NCBI RefSeq assembly: GCF_021134715.1
Contig: NC_060026.1
Span: forward strand, 15,863,001 to 15,927,000
DNA: 64,000 nt
Source: Daphnia pulex
Taxonomy: Eukaryota; Arthropoda; Branchiopoda; Diplostraca; Daphniidae
Direction: 5' to 3'
Shown here: positions 34,328 through 47,100 of the stretch, one piece after another
Layout of the letters: each line of letters begins with the position of its first letter
Position numbering within the stretch: the stretch's first letter is position 1
Notes under the pieces: model-generated
What the model was told of the DNA's origin: nothing
What the model saw: only the letters and a program-made list of their open reading frames with translations
Database searches by the model: none
Made by a program: the position numbers and the translations under genes

Positions 34328-36257
34328 TTAATTCATTTCATTTTGGTTATTGGTTTAGTGTTCATTGTTCGCGTAGTTGCTGTCCGATGTGGCACGTTGT
34401 TGAAGCCTATGCTGGTGAAAGATTTTTCTACATCAAGTTCAATTGGCCGTTCCTTGTTGCTGATTTTGAATTACCGAAGCTGCATCATATTTTGTTAAAT
34501 TGTCATCGTGACTATTGCAGTTTACCGTTTATAAGTTCAGAAGCAACAAAAACAAATATGGGATGTTCATGTCAAACAAATAATAAACATGTTTTTGGGG
34601 TTGGGAAAGTAAAGTGGTGGTGGTGGATGTTGGAGGGAGGATATTTCAAGTTTGGATAAAAATGCAGTTAATCTATAACCCTACAAATGTATCCCTACCA
34701 ATTAATCTCCAAACCCCACAAACATATACGTTCCAATCCTTCAAACCGCGAAAACATACACCTACCAACCCTTAAATCTATACCTTTAACCCTATAAACC
34801 AATATTTAACCTGAAACCATGTAATGTAATAAATAAAATAAACACACTGTATGAACTAATTTTATTTTATTTTTAAAATGTTCAAAAAATTCATTAAACA
34901 GGGCGTCCGGTTCAAGACGGTTTACTACTGCACGAGTTAGAACGCAACCCGCCACCACCGCTGCGGCAATGAGACAAAAAGCGATGGTTTAGTTTTGCGG
35001 AAATCTGCAACGTCTTTGTAACTTGACTGACGGAGATTTCCACAAAAAATAAACCATGGCCATTTGTTTCATTGGGTAGTGGATGCATTGTTTTAACTCG
35101 CACATGCTGTTATAGGATATGTCTACGGCCCCCAGAGATATTTATCTGGACCGAGAAGAAGAGAGAAGTACGAGGCAAGTTTTTCCGGGGAGATGTAGTC
35201 ATACTAGGCTTCCGGGTTAGACACATGACCCTCCAAAAGTTTTCATCGGATCATGCGCCTTCCAAGTCCCCGTTCGACCAGAGCCCTCCCCTCCTCCTGG
35301 TTTCACAGCGGGTGAGTGACCACCGGCGGGCGTTGGTTAGTGGTTAGTTAGGGAAACGGGGCCACAGAAAAGAAGGGAGCCCAGATTATGCACTTGTAAT
35401 TTGTCTACATCTACATAATTTATTGACGAGTCTTGAATTTCAGCAACCTCGGTTCCTCAGTTTTACCAATGGGTCAAGTCTATGGAACGGCAGACAAACG
35501 ATTAAACTGAATAAAGAATAGAGCTTTTAATTAAAAGTCAATAAGTGAACGATCACATCACGCATTACCTCAACGCCGCGGTACAGGTAGCAAGAGACGA
35601 CATACCGACAAAATAAGCCCGACAGCCATCAGGCAACATTTGACTATTTCACCCAACTAATCAACACTGCACGGACACCAACATAGAAAAATGACACATT
35701 TAAGTGTGATGTTGAACTGCAAGTCTGCACAAGCTCCATTTCAGTGCATTTTTCAACTGGAAAATGACAGCAAAACCACTGTACCCCAAACAGCAACACC
35801 ATAAACAGCTCAAACAACAAACTGACCATGGAAATCTACAAAGTAAAAGAACATAAATGAACCAATACAAATTTGAAATGTAAAAGAGATACCAAAAAGG
35901 ATTTACTTGAAATGTACGCTAAACTAGAGAAAAACAAATAAAGATTACAAGTACCTTACACAATTTTTAAGCACTTATTTAGAAGCACAAAATGAGATGT
36001 CACTAGTCTTCGACATCAAGAACGAAATTCTAACCTTCTTTGCCACCTAGTGGAAACAATTTTACACACCGTGTCAGATTTCTTACGATAAAGGAACGAC
36101 TGAACGGTCTATAGTTCAATGAACGAACGATACCAGAACACTGCAGTCTGCATGCAACAGCTCACCACATTGTTCACTAGCTGGTTGCACAGAATTCATG
36201 TACACATCGGACTGCAACAAAGAGGCTCAGACCTTTTAAGAAGCTGCTAATCCTACT
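34328..36257 (-). repeat. Large inverted repeat, right arm
   Basis: About 1,930 bp, reverse complement of 30,014-31,944. The arms differ in length by one base and both breakpoints are sharp at the inner side (TTAATTCATTTCATTTTGG). Near identity of the arms means either recent formation or continuing gene conversion. Confidence 0.92.
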
Positions 36258-37112
36258 TGGAGGGAAAACAACTCAATTACTACAAGAAAACAAATTGACA
36301 TGTAACATAAGAAAATAACAGAAGCATAGTTAAACTAAGAAATCTCTAAGAATTTCTTTTAAAAACATTACAAAGGAATCAACAGTTGGCAAGCTTTTTG
36401 AACAGTCTTAACTGAAAAGTCAAAAGATATAAAGCAAAGAGCTAGTCATCAACAAAGTAAATGTGTAGTCTTACCGTAAAAAAGTTGATCAACTTAATTA
36501 CTTTAGATTGTTTATAAGTGTTTCTGTATGTGACGAAAGCTACAAGCGTTACAGGTAGCAAGTCTGCAAGAGGAACACCTTTCACCAGCTGGCTGCAACA
36601 AATCACACTGCACAGCACATTGGACTGCAATGAAGAAGCTCAGACTTCACCATGCTGTTAATAGAAAAATAAAATCTCCATTAATATCAGAAACAAGGTC
36701 ATCAAATGTTTAACCTTAAGGTTACACCAACATGATCATTTTTACTGTTGAGAAGTATTTCTACATGTGATGTGACGAAAGCACAGCAATAGACGACATT
36801 TTGGGAAACAGCAGTTTCAGGCCACATGATCAGATGGAAATAGTTGGCTTCTTTATTTGTTAATGCACAACACAAAAAATTTACACTTTTTATATTCTTA
36901 AAGAATACAAGTAGAAATTACCATTTTCAAGCGTTGTTCACTATGCAGAGTTGCAGACTAAACTGCCCCACTTTGAGACTTTGAGGAAAGTGTTACTCAA
37001 TTTTGGCGCTAGGTGGCAGCAATATTACTTACAATTTTCGTCGTAAGGTGGCGAACACTGTTGTCGTCTGCAGCAGAAATTTTTCGTGTTCGTGAGAAAT
37101 TTTCTGGTAAAA
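36258..37112. other. Flank of the inverted repeat and promoter of NDUFB11
   Basis: A further minus-strand copy of the exon-like module lies at about 36,500-36,680, and the sequence GGCCACATGATCAG (about 36,820) also occurs near 32,740. At 37,004-37,020 the motif GGCGCTAGGTGGCAGCA, CTCF-like in sequence, sits about 100 bp before the NDUFB11 start codon. Confidence 0.5.
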
Positions 37113-37801
37113 ATGGCGTTCGTTGTTCGATCTGGAAGATTGGCAGGCCCTTTGAGGAATTATCTTCGACCTATCGCACTCGGCAATCGTTGTATTTCCA
37201 CGTCCAAAAAGAAGGATGAAACAGCTGTAGTCACAGAAAAAATCCCGTCACACAAAGTTACCCACGACATCGACGTCGCTGCTGCTTCGGCAAGAAAGGT
37301 ACTAGCAATAATTTTCTCGTATAATTCCTTGAATAGAAATGCAGAGTAGCAGCCTACAATACGTAAGAGATTAGTTGAAGGGCTGTCCTCAGATGGTTTC
37401 GATTTGCTCAGTTTCAGGAATTCTCATGTAATTTGTGACTTATTCTTTCAGAAATGGATGACCTATGGATTCACCACCCAGGACGAGACTGAGGATGTTG
37501 CACTAGCCCACCTTTTTTCATTATTCGGTATAACACTATGCATTGTCATCGGTTCACTGGCCTACATGTATGGGCCTGACCACGCGTAAGTCATCACACT
37601 GAAAATATTTCTCACTGTTTATGATTAACACAACATTGACATTGTTTCAGTTTGAGGGACTGGTCCCAGCGAGAAGCCTACCTGCTTGTTCGAGAAAGGG
37701 AGGCCAAGGGACTACCTCTGCTTGACCCCAACTACGTTGATGAATCCACCGTTGTGCTGCCATCAGAAGAAGATTTGGGTGATTACGAGATCATCATTTA
37801 A
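37113..37801 (+). CDS. Ndufb11: NADH dehydrogenase 1 beta subcomplex subunit 11 (NDUFB11)
   Basis: Accessory subunit of mitochondrial complex I, in the membrane arm of the inner membrane. Exons 37113-37298, 37452-37585 and 37651-37801 give 156 aa, close to the family's usual size of about 150. Residues 1 to about 40 are Arg/Ser-rich and act as a mitochondrial presequence. KWMTYGFTTQDETED precedes one membrane segment (about residues 83-102, LFSLFGITLCIVIGSLAYMY), and the family signature LRDWSQREAYLLVREREA plus GLPLLDPNYVDES follows. The ATG at 37113 was preferred to an upstream in-frame TTG because it begins the presequence and has good context. The gene is convergent with RNF220. An AATAAA signal lies near 37,857. 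Confidence 0.92.
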
Positions 37802-38197
37802 AAGTTGATTTAAAAACGTGAAACAAGACAAATTGTAGAGGATGCTTTGTGTATACAAATAAACCAACCAAAGGGTAGACTGAAACAAGTTCTACCTGGC
37901 ATTGAAATGGAGACAAAGGAGAAAAACCAAATGATTGGAGGAAAGCACTGCGAGAAAGCCTACTATATTTACACATGAACAACAGAGAACACGCGTACAT
38001 ACGCACACCCAATCAAAATAAAGGAAACAATGTTGAGAGAGAGAGAAAAATGATGGAAGAAAAAGTTTCGGGGGAAAACAATGTTGGCCAAAAAAAAATC
38101 ATAATTAAAGAGTTTAAATGTTGAATTTGAAAAAAAATTCTTCAGTGACTTATGAGAACCCAAAATAATTTGTTTTGACACCATCACATTAAGAAAT

Positions 38198-41100
38198 TCA
38201 CATGTAAATCCGTCTGAGGTGAGTCGGCGAGGTAATCAAATTGCATTGAGGGCAGAGTTTCTTGTTGCCCTGTTGAATTAATAAAATTTTCCAATTAAAA
38301 AAAATCAGTTGGTGACACTAAAGACAATCGAAATTTACCAATGCCTGAAGCCAACACTCTTCACAGTGAACGTGCCAACACGAAGTGGATACTACAGGCT
38401 GTCGATAATCGCCCTGCAATAATGAAATGAATTAGAAAAATGTTTAAAGGTTTAATTAATTTCTTCTGAATTTACCAGACAGATGAGACAGCGATTTTTC
38501 TGCTTGGCTTCTTTGTTCATTTCTTCTAAATCACAAACACGATTCTTCAACGCGTTGATGATGTGATCTTTGGAATCCGTTTCCTTGTAAGCCGACGACA
38601 TCTGAGCATCTCGCTCGCATTTTATTATGCCTGTTGATAAGTAGCAAAATTGTGTGTTATTTGTTTGAATGGGTTTTTGATCAAAATTTTAATTTATATT
38701 GTACCTTCTTCTTGGGAGGTGTGATCAGCTGCGGCTGTCTGGATGTCGTGTTCGTTGAACTGCGGCTGGCCGAATGCGGCCGTGTCGTCACCGTCCACCA
38801 CCACGTCTTCAGTCTCTTCATCACCGGCTTTGCAAATATGCATACCGACACCTTTGACATTTAAAAAAACAATTAATAAATTGAAGTGATTAAATTTTAA
38901 ATGTTTAACATACCTCCAAAACCTCCTTCTAACATGGTGCTGGCCCTGATACGTCGTTGTCCAGCCCATTCATATTCTTCGTAACTGTCACCTTCGACAT
39001 CCAACGGTTCATCTTCATCAGCGTCTTCTCCATTCTAATTAAATCAAATTAAAATGAATTATAAGAAATTGTACAAAAATGGAAATTTGAGGAATTTTTA
39101 AAAACTTGCCCGTCTGAGACACTGGACAACGTGCTGATTCAATTCCTCGGCCGATCCGTACATTCGCTGGCCGCAAATGGGGCACGGAGTGCTGGAACTT
39201 CCAGAGCTACTTCCGGCATTGCCTCCGCCCATTGCGCCGTGGTGGAGATGCGGATGGTGATGGCCGTTTTCGGGAGTGTCTTCACGTTCGTCGGCTCGAC
39301 GCTTTCGAGCTTTAGCTCTGACTCGATTCGTTCGATTAATTCGAATGCGATGGAAAGTCTAAAAATAATCAAATTTCATGTTAATTAAATTTCCTGTTAA
39401 TTTCACTGGAATTTTAAAATTAGTTTTATTACCTCCCAACGAGTATCTTGTTCACGTTTTTGGACTTGCGATGTGGCGGCGGGGGCCGACATGGCGCCGG
39501 ACGAGCCCGACGGACTGATGCTGCTGCCGCCGCTCGATCCATGGTGATGATGATGATGATGCGAAGATGAGCGGAAAGTGCGCGAAACGCGTTCCAGTCG
39601 TTCCAGTTCCTGTACAAAATGAACTTCCAAATCGGAAGATCGCAGAGTGATGCCGCAAACGGGACAGCACGACGGATCCAGTGGAGACTTCTTCCGGCCT
39701 AAGATCAAATAAATCAAAACAATTTCAGTCATGAAAATATTCACCGCTAGATGGCCACAAAACACAAAAATTTGAAAAAATTGAAACAAAAAATTCCCAA
39801 TCGAAGCCGAGAGCACACAGATAATATTCTAATAAATAAAAATATCTTTACCGTGTAGTATATAGATTTATAGTCTTTTAAATATTCCCGCCGCCGGTTC
39901 AAATCACAGCATGGAGTACCAACTACTAGACTACTATACTATAATCATATCCGAGAGTCCAGTCCAGAAAAGTCCTGGCGGCGGCTGGGCCACGGCCCCC
40001 ATAGGAAGAGAGACGGACTCCCCTTAAAGATCATAAAAAGTCGATTTCTATTGGGTTTTGGATCTGAAGGGAAAAAAGGAGAAGAGACCGCCAACCGGGC
40101 CGGCACAGCGCGAGACAAGGGAGAACCAAAAACAACACACACAAACACACGGCCGTCCACTTTTGAACTAATACCATTTGGTCTGGTGGGCCCCTACCGA
40201 TCTAACACACAGCCGTCAAGTATGTGTGTGTGTGTGTTAGGCCCGCGCCGACATTCTTCTCTTGGTGATTCCGCCGGAAGAAGGCGGAGGATAGACAACA
40301 ATTGCAGTAAATTGTTACAATTGTAACGATCCCAGTGAAAATGGCCGTTTCCGCTTTTCCTTTTATTCTATTTGGGTTTCCAGGGAAAATTCCTGGACAC
40401 GAGAGATAGGCCAGGGAGAAGAGAATGAAAAAAAGGTGAAAGAGGAGATTCGTGAGTCGTCCTCATCAGACATCATTTTCACCGTTTGGTGGGTATCAAA
40501 ATGCTCCCACCAACCCAAAAAATAGAAGCTAGAAAAAACAGTGTGTCTCTCATATTTTTCTGTTGTTTCAACTTTCGGCATTGCCACAAGGTGTACGAAG
40601 AAGAAGAAGAGTATCATCTGACTTGTGTGTGGTAAACCCATTGGCTCTTTTACGGTGCACCCCCTTGAAACAACTAGCAACCAACTACCGACCGACCAGG
40701 GTATCCGTTACCGACGCTAAAGGGTGGACGACGCACATCTCGTTTGGATTACAGACGACAAGGACAACAAGGACAAACATTTTCATGGTGGGAAATTTCA
40801 GTTGCCACCGGATCAAATAACGTGTCGTCGTCTCTCTCTCTCTCACGGGGGGTTACATATTTAAATCTCAAACCCACCCAAAAAAAGTACATTTTATCTT
40901 TATGTGCGTGTTCCAGGTGAAGGCGCAAGTCGGCGAGAGATGACAAGAAGAAGAAGCCAATCGGATATCAAATGAGGAAGGACTCGCTGCGCGTGTCTCT
41001 CCCCCCATCCAGCAGCCGGGCAGGGGAGACCTTTTGATATTCAATGGCCGTTTAGTATCAAAATGAAGGATAATGGGGTGGATGCATTGAAAGTCATCCG

Positions 41101-44100
41101 AGGGGATCTGTTGGAAAAGTCTGCGACTATTTTTTGGGAGGAACAAACAACAACACGGTAGGGTGTCTATACATATGATTCGCCCTTCTATATTACACAG
41201 AGAAAAAGTTGGAAAAAGCTTTTTAGATACAGACGGAGTCGATGGATGGGGGGCTAAAGAAGTGGAGAGGGGAGAGAGTCTTTTGTAGAGTGTCAAACAA
41301 TTGCACGGTGCCCTTTTTAACAAATAAGCGACACCGATTCTCTCTCTGACTGACTGGATCCATCCAGGCCCAGTCAAAAAGTCAAACTGATGAAAAGGTG
41401 GAACTGGCTGGGCATACACAAAAGAATCACTGACGATTTGATATAGACCCCCCTCTCTCCTCTTGATAACAAAAGAGAAAAAGAAAAAAGCGGAAGCTCT
41501 CCTGACTTTTAAACTGGCACCGCACACACAAAACACACCTTTTTTTACTCAGGGGGGAAGAGTAGAGTCATCCATCACGTCAAATTATCGATTCAATCGA
41601 CCGTTGAGAGAGAGTTGGCCTGGACTGGGGCTTGGTGACAGATAAAAGGCGGCCCATCACACCTGAATAATTCAATGAAAACCGTTTTCTTCCATCCGGT
41701 TCTTTTTTTTAAATTCTGGAAGTGATTCGACTTCATCAAAAAGAAGAATCTTTTCCGGGCTGATTCATCGGCCATCATTTAAGTTAGCTGATTAGGATTA
41801 TATCGATTCTTAACATGTTGGTGTGTGTGCTGTGTGCTGTGGCAAATGGAATGTTTATTTGACAAGCGGAGAATTTTCCCAATCACGAAGCCGAAACCGA
41901 AACAAACAAAAGAAAACCCTGCCCAGATTTTCTAGATCGTAAATTTGCGGCCGTATAGCGGCCCAGCGGGAGAGTTTTGATTGGAGAGTAGGAGAGACCC
42001 CCCACCAAAGTGAATTTGTTTTCGCTACTTATTTCTTGTGTCGAATAAATAAGACGATTATGATTATTGGCTCAACTAGTCATAGAAATCGTAAAATCAA
42101 AAAAAAAAGAGGAGGAATTCCTTTGGCCAGTGTACATTTTTCAATATTCCAACCGGATCGGGAACAGAAAGAAATTTATTGGAAAATTCTTCCGTCGGGT
42201 AAACCACCCACAGCGTCTTTGTTCTCTTTTTCTCTTTTAAAAAAAGATTTGAATGAAAAAAGGGCGGCCTGGAAATGTCAAATTAAAATACCAAAAACGG
42301 ACTCGAGTGGAATAATAACTACAACCAGAGATTTGATCGATGAAATTGTATCAGTTTCAAACCCCGCGGGGGGCGATCTAATTATCATTCCGTTTAATAG
42401 GCCTCGCAGATATTGTCCTTTGTGAGTAGCAGACGGATGGATGGACGGACGGAATGTTTTCATCAAAAACGGCGCAGCGGCCAAAAAGGATTGAGAAATC
42501 ATCAAAGGGGTTAAAGAAAAAAGAGTGGCCGCTGCTAGCGAACAACGAGGGAGCAGCACGCGCACAATTTGAAATGATTGAAGAGAGAGAAACGCCAGCG
42601 ACGACATCAAACAAAACTCTACTACAGCTCCGCTTTTGGCTGTGTAGCAGCTGCTACTAGGAGGAGTTGTGTGTATGTGTGGCAAATTGGATCATAAAAC
42701 AGATTGTGCTGCGCCTCCTCTCTCCTTTCGTTTCGGGCCCAACGCCAATTAGCCGCTCTCTAATTGACAAACATCGGCGGCGATAACGCGCCCTGGGCCC
42801 TGGAACCACAAAACGGAAAACGATTTTTCATGCCGCCTGGGCTGAGCCTGGGCTGGGCTGCTGGGCTGAGGGGTGAACAGTTTTTAATAAAATAGTATAT
42901 CCGAGAGGAGATATAATAATAATACACATGTCAGCAGACTTGTAGTAGTAGTAGTAGTAACACGGGGTGCCAAAAAGAGTCGACCCCACCACCACCACTA
43001 CCACCCGGTTGGGAGGGTTGAAATCGTTTAGCCCAGTGATAAGCCCAAATGCAGCCAGCAGCAGATGCTCATTTTGAGTCGACAGAAATTCTCGCCAGAA
43101 TTTTGATAGTGTGTGCGGTGAGACAGGATATCCAGCTGAATGGATGCATCTCACTTGTATATATTCCAACAAGGAGGGATAGAAAAGGGTGGTGGTGGTG
43201 GAGAGTGGAGAGGGGGATTTATTAATAATAATACAAGACATGAATCTCTCGCCTTTTTTGGTGGTAGACGACGGCCGCCATTTTAGGTCTTTTTAAAAAA
43301 AAACTTGGAGAGGAGGAAAGTCTCGAGTGCCGTTGGTGAATGAAACAACTTTTTCATACAGAGAAAGAAGAAACGAGGAAAAAGAAGAAGGGGAATAAAC
43401 TTCTTCTTTTTGTGCTTTTGATGTCTTGTGTGTGCCGGCCCAAACGGATCAAAAATGGTCGTGGGTATTAGAATGGGACGGACATTCATCTTCATATCGT
43501 CGGCGACAGGTCGTCATCCGCCGGACAAAAAACCAGAAGGGAAAAAACGGACACAACTTTTTCTTCTACTAGAGCTGCTGGCCGAAGGAAAACCATCTCA
43601 ATAAAAATAGGAGAGAGGACACAGGTGTCTCTAATGTTATTCCCCCCCTTCAGTCCATCGAGTTGGATAGAAAATCATTTGAAAAGAAAAGAAGAAGAAG
43701 TTGATAGTAACTTAACTACTCGAAAAAAAAAGAGTAGTAGTAATAATACGCCTTCCCATTTTTTAAAAGGGGCCACAGCAATCCGTCCGTCCGCTAGACT
43801 AAATCTTCTTCTTTACGGCCGTCTCTCCTGATGACAAATGGCCCAAAGGAAGAAGAAGAAAAAGAGTCACCTTTTCTTTCTAGATATTTTAGGAGAGATT
43901 CTTTTTGAAATCAATTAGGCGCGTAAGAGGCAGCAGCAGCAACTGCTGGGCGCTTGCATGTGAGAAATTGACTTTTCTATTTCTCGGCCATTTGTCGTCG
44001 CGTGTGCCCGGCCGCAGAGAGAATAAGAGACAAAAGTTTGTTGTTTACGATTCAAACTGTTTTTTTTTTCGGTTCAAATCAAACGAGGCGGAAAAATAGA

Positions 44101-47100
44101 GAAACATTTTTAGATATTTTCGTGGTGAGCTGCTACTGGTCGTCATTAATTCACGCACCAACAGGTGCGACAATGTCGGACACAGTACCGAGCCACCTGT
44201 GATTTCAGCTACCGTACGAGCACCAGCGTTCGGTAAAAAAAAACTTTGACAGTAAAAAACCCGAGTCAAAACGCCAACAGCCGGAAATGAATCTCTTTTT
44301 CAGTTCCTTTCAGTTATATAATAATCACGTCTTCTTATTTCTTTTTCTAAAAAAAGGCCTAAAGGGGTTGGAACAAGAAGGACGAGATGAAATATCCCCC
44401 CAAAAAACGTCGTTGATATTATTATTACGTACGCAAGTGCTGCCAGGGATAGGGATAGGAGGGGGAGGCAGCTGGATGCATCCGAGCGTTACCTGATGCG
44501 ATTTACACGACCACGCGCGCTCCCGTTTATTGAAACTCATCTCTTTTTCCCCCCTCCATCCGACAAATAGTCAAATTTTGGTTTTCCTTATTCCAAACAT
44601 GCACAACTCGTTGCATCTCCTTCCACAGTCGGGGGGGAATAAATAAAATCATAAAATCGTCTGCGAGTTGGGAAGAAGAAGAAAGACATGCCAGCAGATA
44701 TGATAACCACTTATCACTCCTAGTCGTCTCTTCAGTTTTGGGTGTACAAGTCGTATAACAATAACAACACACCCGTTTGGTTGTTGCTGTTGCTGCTGTT
44801 GTTGGGGAGAGAAAAGAAAAACGATGACAGCGCGTGAAATTGCCGCGACCATTTCCGCTGCTGCCGATGCCACGCAAGTCGTCATATAACGTCAACTGGG
44901 CGCGGGTGGTTGGTGGGTAGGGGGGGGGGGAATAAATAAATAAAAAAAGACAATAAGAAAAAAAGGGAAACATTTTACCACCATTTTCTTTATATTTCGT
45001 CGTCGTCTTGTGTTGGAATTAGGATGACAACGAGGTGATTGAGCAACAACAACAACAACACGCGTGACTACATTTATATAATATTCCCTTCCTCCTCCTT
45101 GTATATAATATTTTTTGAACGTTTTATCCTTTCGGAAAATCATCGACTCGTTTTCTCTTCCTCTTCTTCTATCCATCCCGTCATAAAAAGAAAACAAGAC
45201 GAGCCATTTGAACAAAAGATACAAGAGAGAAGGGGCTAGGCTCATTTTCCTGACGTCTATCGACAGCACACGGGACTCGTAAAAGATTCTTTTCTTCCCG
45301 ACTCATCATATAATAAACAAGGTAGCCGACATTTCTCTACCCCTGCACCAACTCAAACTCTCGAAAGAAAAATAAAATCAGATAAAAAAGAAACGCAACA
45401 CCCCGAGGATAGGAAAAATATGTTGATATTATCACCCGGTGCAGAATAATCATATTTTTAGTTTTTTAAAAAAGTTGTGTCACAGCTTCACATTCTTATG
45501 ATATATGTAGATTCGGTCATCCCCATCATGACAGGATGGAGGGGGCGGATAGCCAATGGACGGCACCGCCCACTACAACATTTTTTTTCTGATCCTAGTT
45601 GTTGTAGTTGTTGTTGTTGTAAGGAGCGCATCAATAAAACATGACCTCACTTTCATCGTCTAGTGATGGTGGTGATGGTCGACAGTGTTATGGCCAGCAC
45701 CCACTTACATATAGGCCCCGCCATCTCTCTCAAAAGAGGATCGTTTTTTCCCCGTAGGGTGGTGGTGGGGGGGATCTCCCCACTCTCAAAGTATGTGTCA
45801 AGTAGAGATAAGGAGTAAGTTGCGTGAGACAATAAGCCCCCAGCCAATCAACGAGGGATATAGACCGGGATTTTTTCTTCTTTCTTTACTCGTGGAATTA
45901 CATGGGGAGGCGATGGCTGGACATCAGATAAGAAAATCCCCAAAGTTAAAAGGAGGATCAGGTTGGTCTCCACCCCCCCACCACCCGGTCGGCGGGATTA
46001 CGTTTAGGTGGGGTGGTGGAGGAAATTTACGTTTTCCGCTCTGCTCACACGTTTGACAGTTTGAGGTGGTGGAAGGTTTAAAGGGGCGAAATGAGGGAAA
46101 TGGAAGGGGGGAAAAGAAAATCGAAGCTGCGCCACTTCAATTTCATTCCGTTCAACCGGAATTGAACGCTCTGCTCGACACTTGAGCGTCAATCTAGTTG
46201 AGATATTGCGTTCATTTTTGGGTGTGGTGACACATTTCACGAATAAATGAAAAGAAAATCCCCTCCCCCCTACAGGCAGGTGACGAAAATGTCTAACGCA
46301 ATCATCGCGCCCGTCGCACACAATCCCGCAGAATTGTGCGTGTGTATCCGAATTGATATTAAAAGGTGGCGTGTGTGTGTAATCATCTTCCCTCCCCGTT
46401 CAATCGAGCGGTTTTTTTGAAAATAAAATAAAAAGGAAGAAAAATCAAAGCAGCTGCCGGAACATCAATCCTTGCGTACAGCACACAGCCTCCAGGGTTA
46501 TATGTGTGTGCATTCCGGCGGGTAAAGAAGAAGAAAATAGCAGAGCTCGGGTCAATTTCATTTCGCTCCCGCGTGAACAAACGCATATCCCCTACCCCAT
46601 CTCACTCCACTTGACGTTGGAATTTTTTCATTTCGACGTCGAGAGACTGTGCGGATCGATTCCGGTGCGGATGACGTCATCGCCCGTTTTTTTTCTTTAT
46701 TGCAACAAGGAGGGGGAGCAATCTGCTGTGTGTGTAGGAGAGATGGATGACTTGTGATTAGAATCACACACACACAGGCAGCGACTGGTGAGAGAAGTGA
46801 GAATGTAGTTCCGTTATTATTATTATTATTATTACCACCTCGTCATCATTTGTACAGCCGACGGAGTAGGAGGAGATTGTGTGGGTGGTGGGTAGGGAGG
46901 GAGGGTAGGGGAGGGCCTAATAATAATCCGCAACAAAGTCGGAACGCGGGACGATAAATCTGATGGGGGGGAAAAACCCACCCGGACAGATTGTCCTTTT
47001 TTCTTTTTCTGACCCGCTTAGATCATTTACCAAAAAGATTAGATCCTTGTGTAGTGTGTTATATTTGTGTTGGACTAGTAAATCCCCGTCGGCCATTTCC

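Noticed and set aside
39890-39915. GGTTCAAATCACAGC, similar to a tRNA B box
   Set aside because: No A box or acceptor stem upstream.
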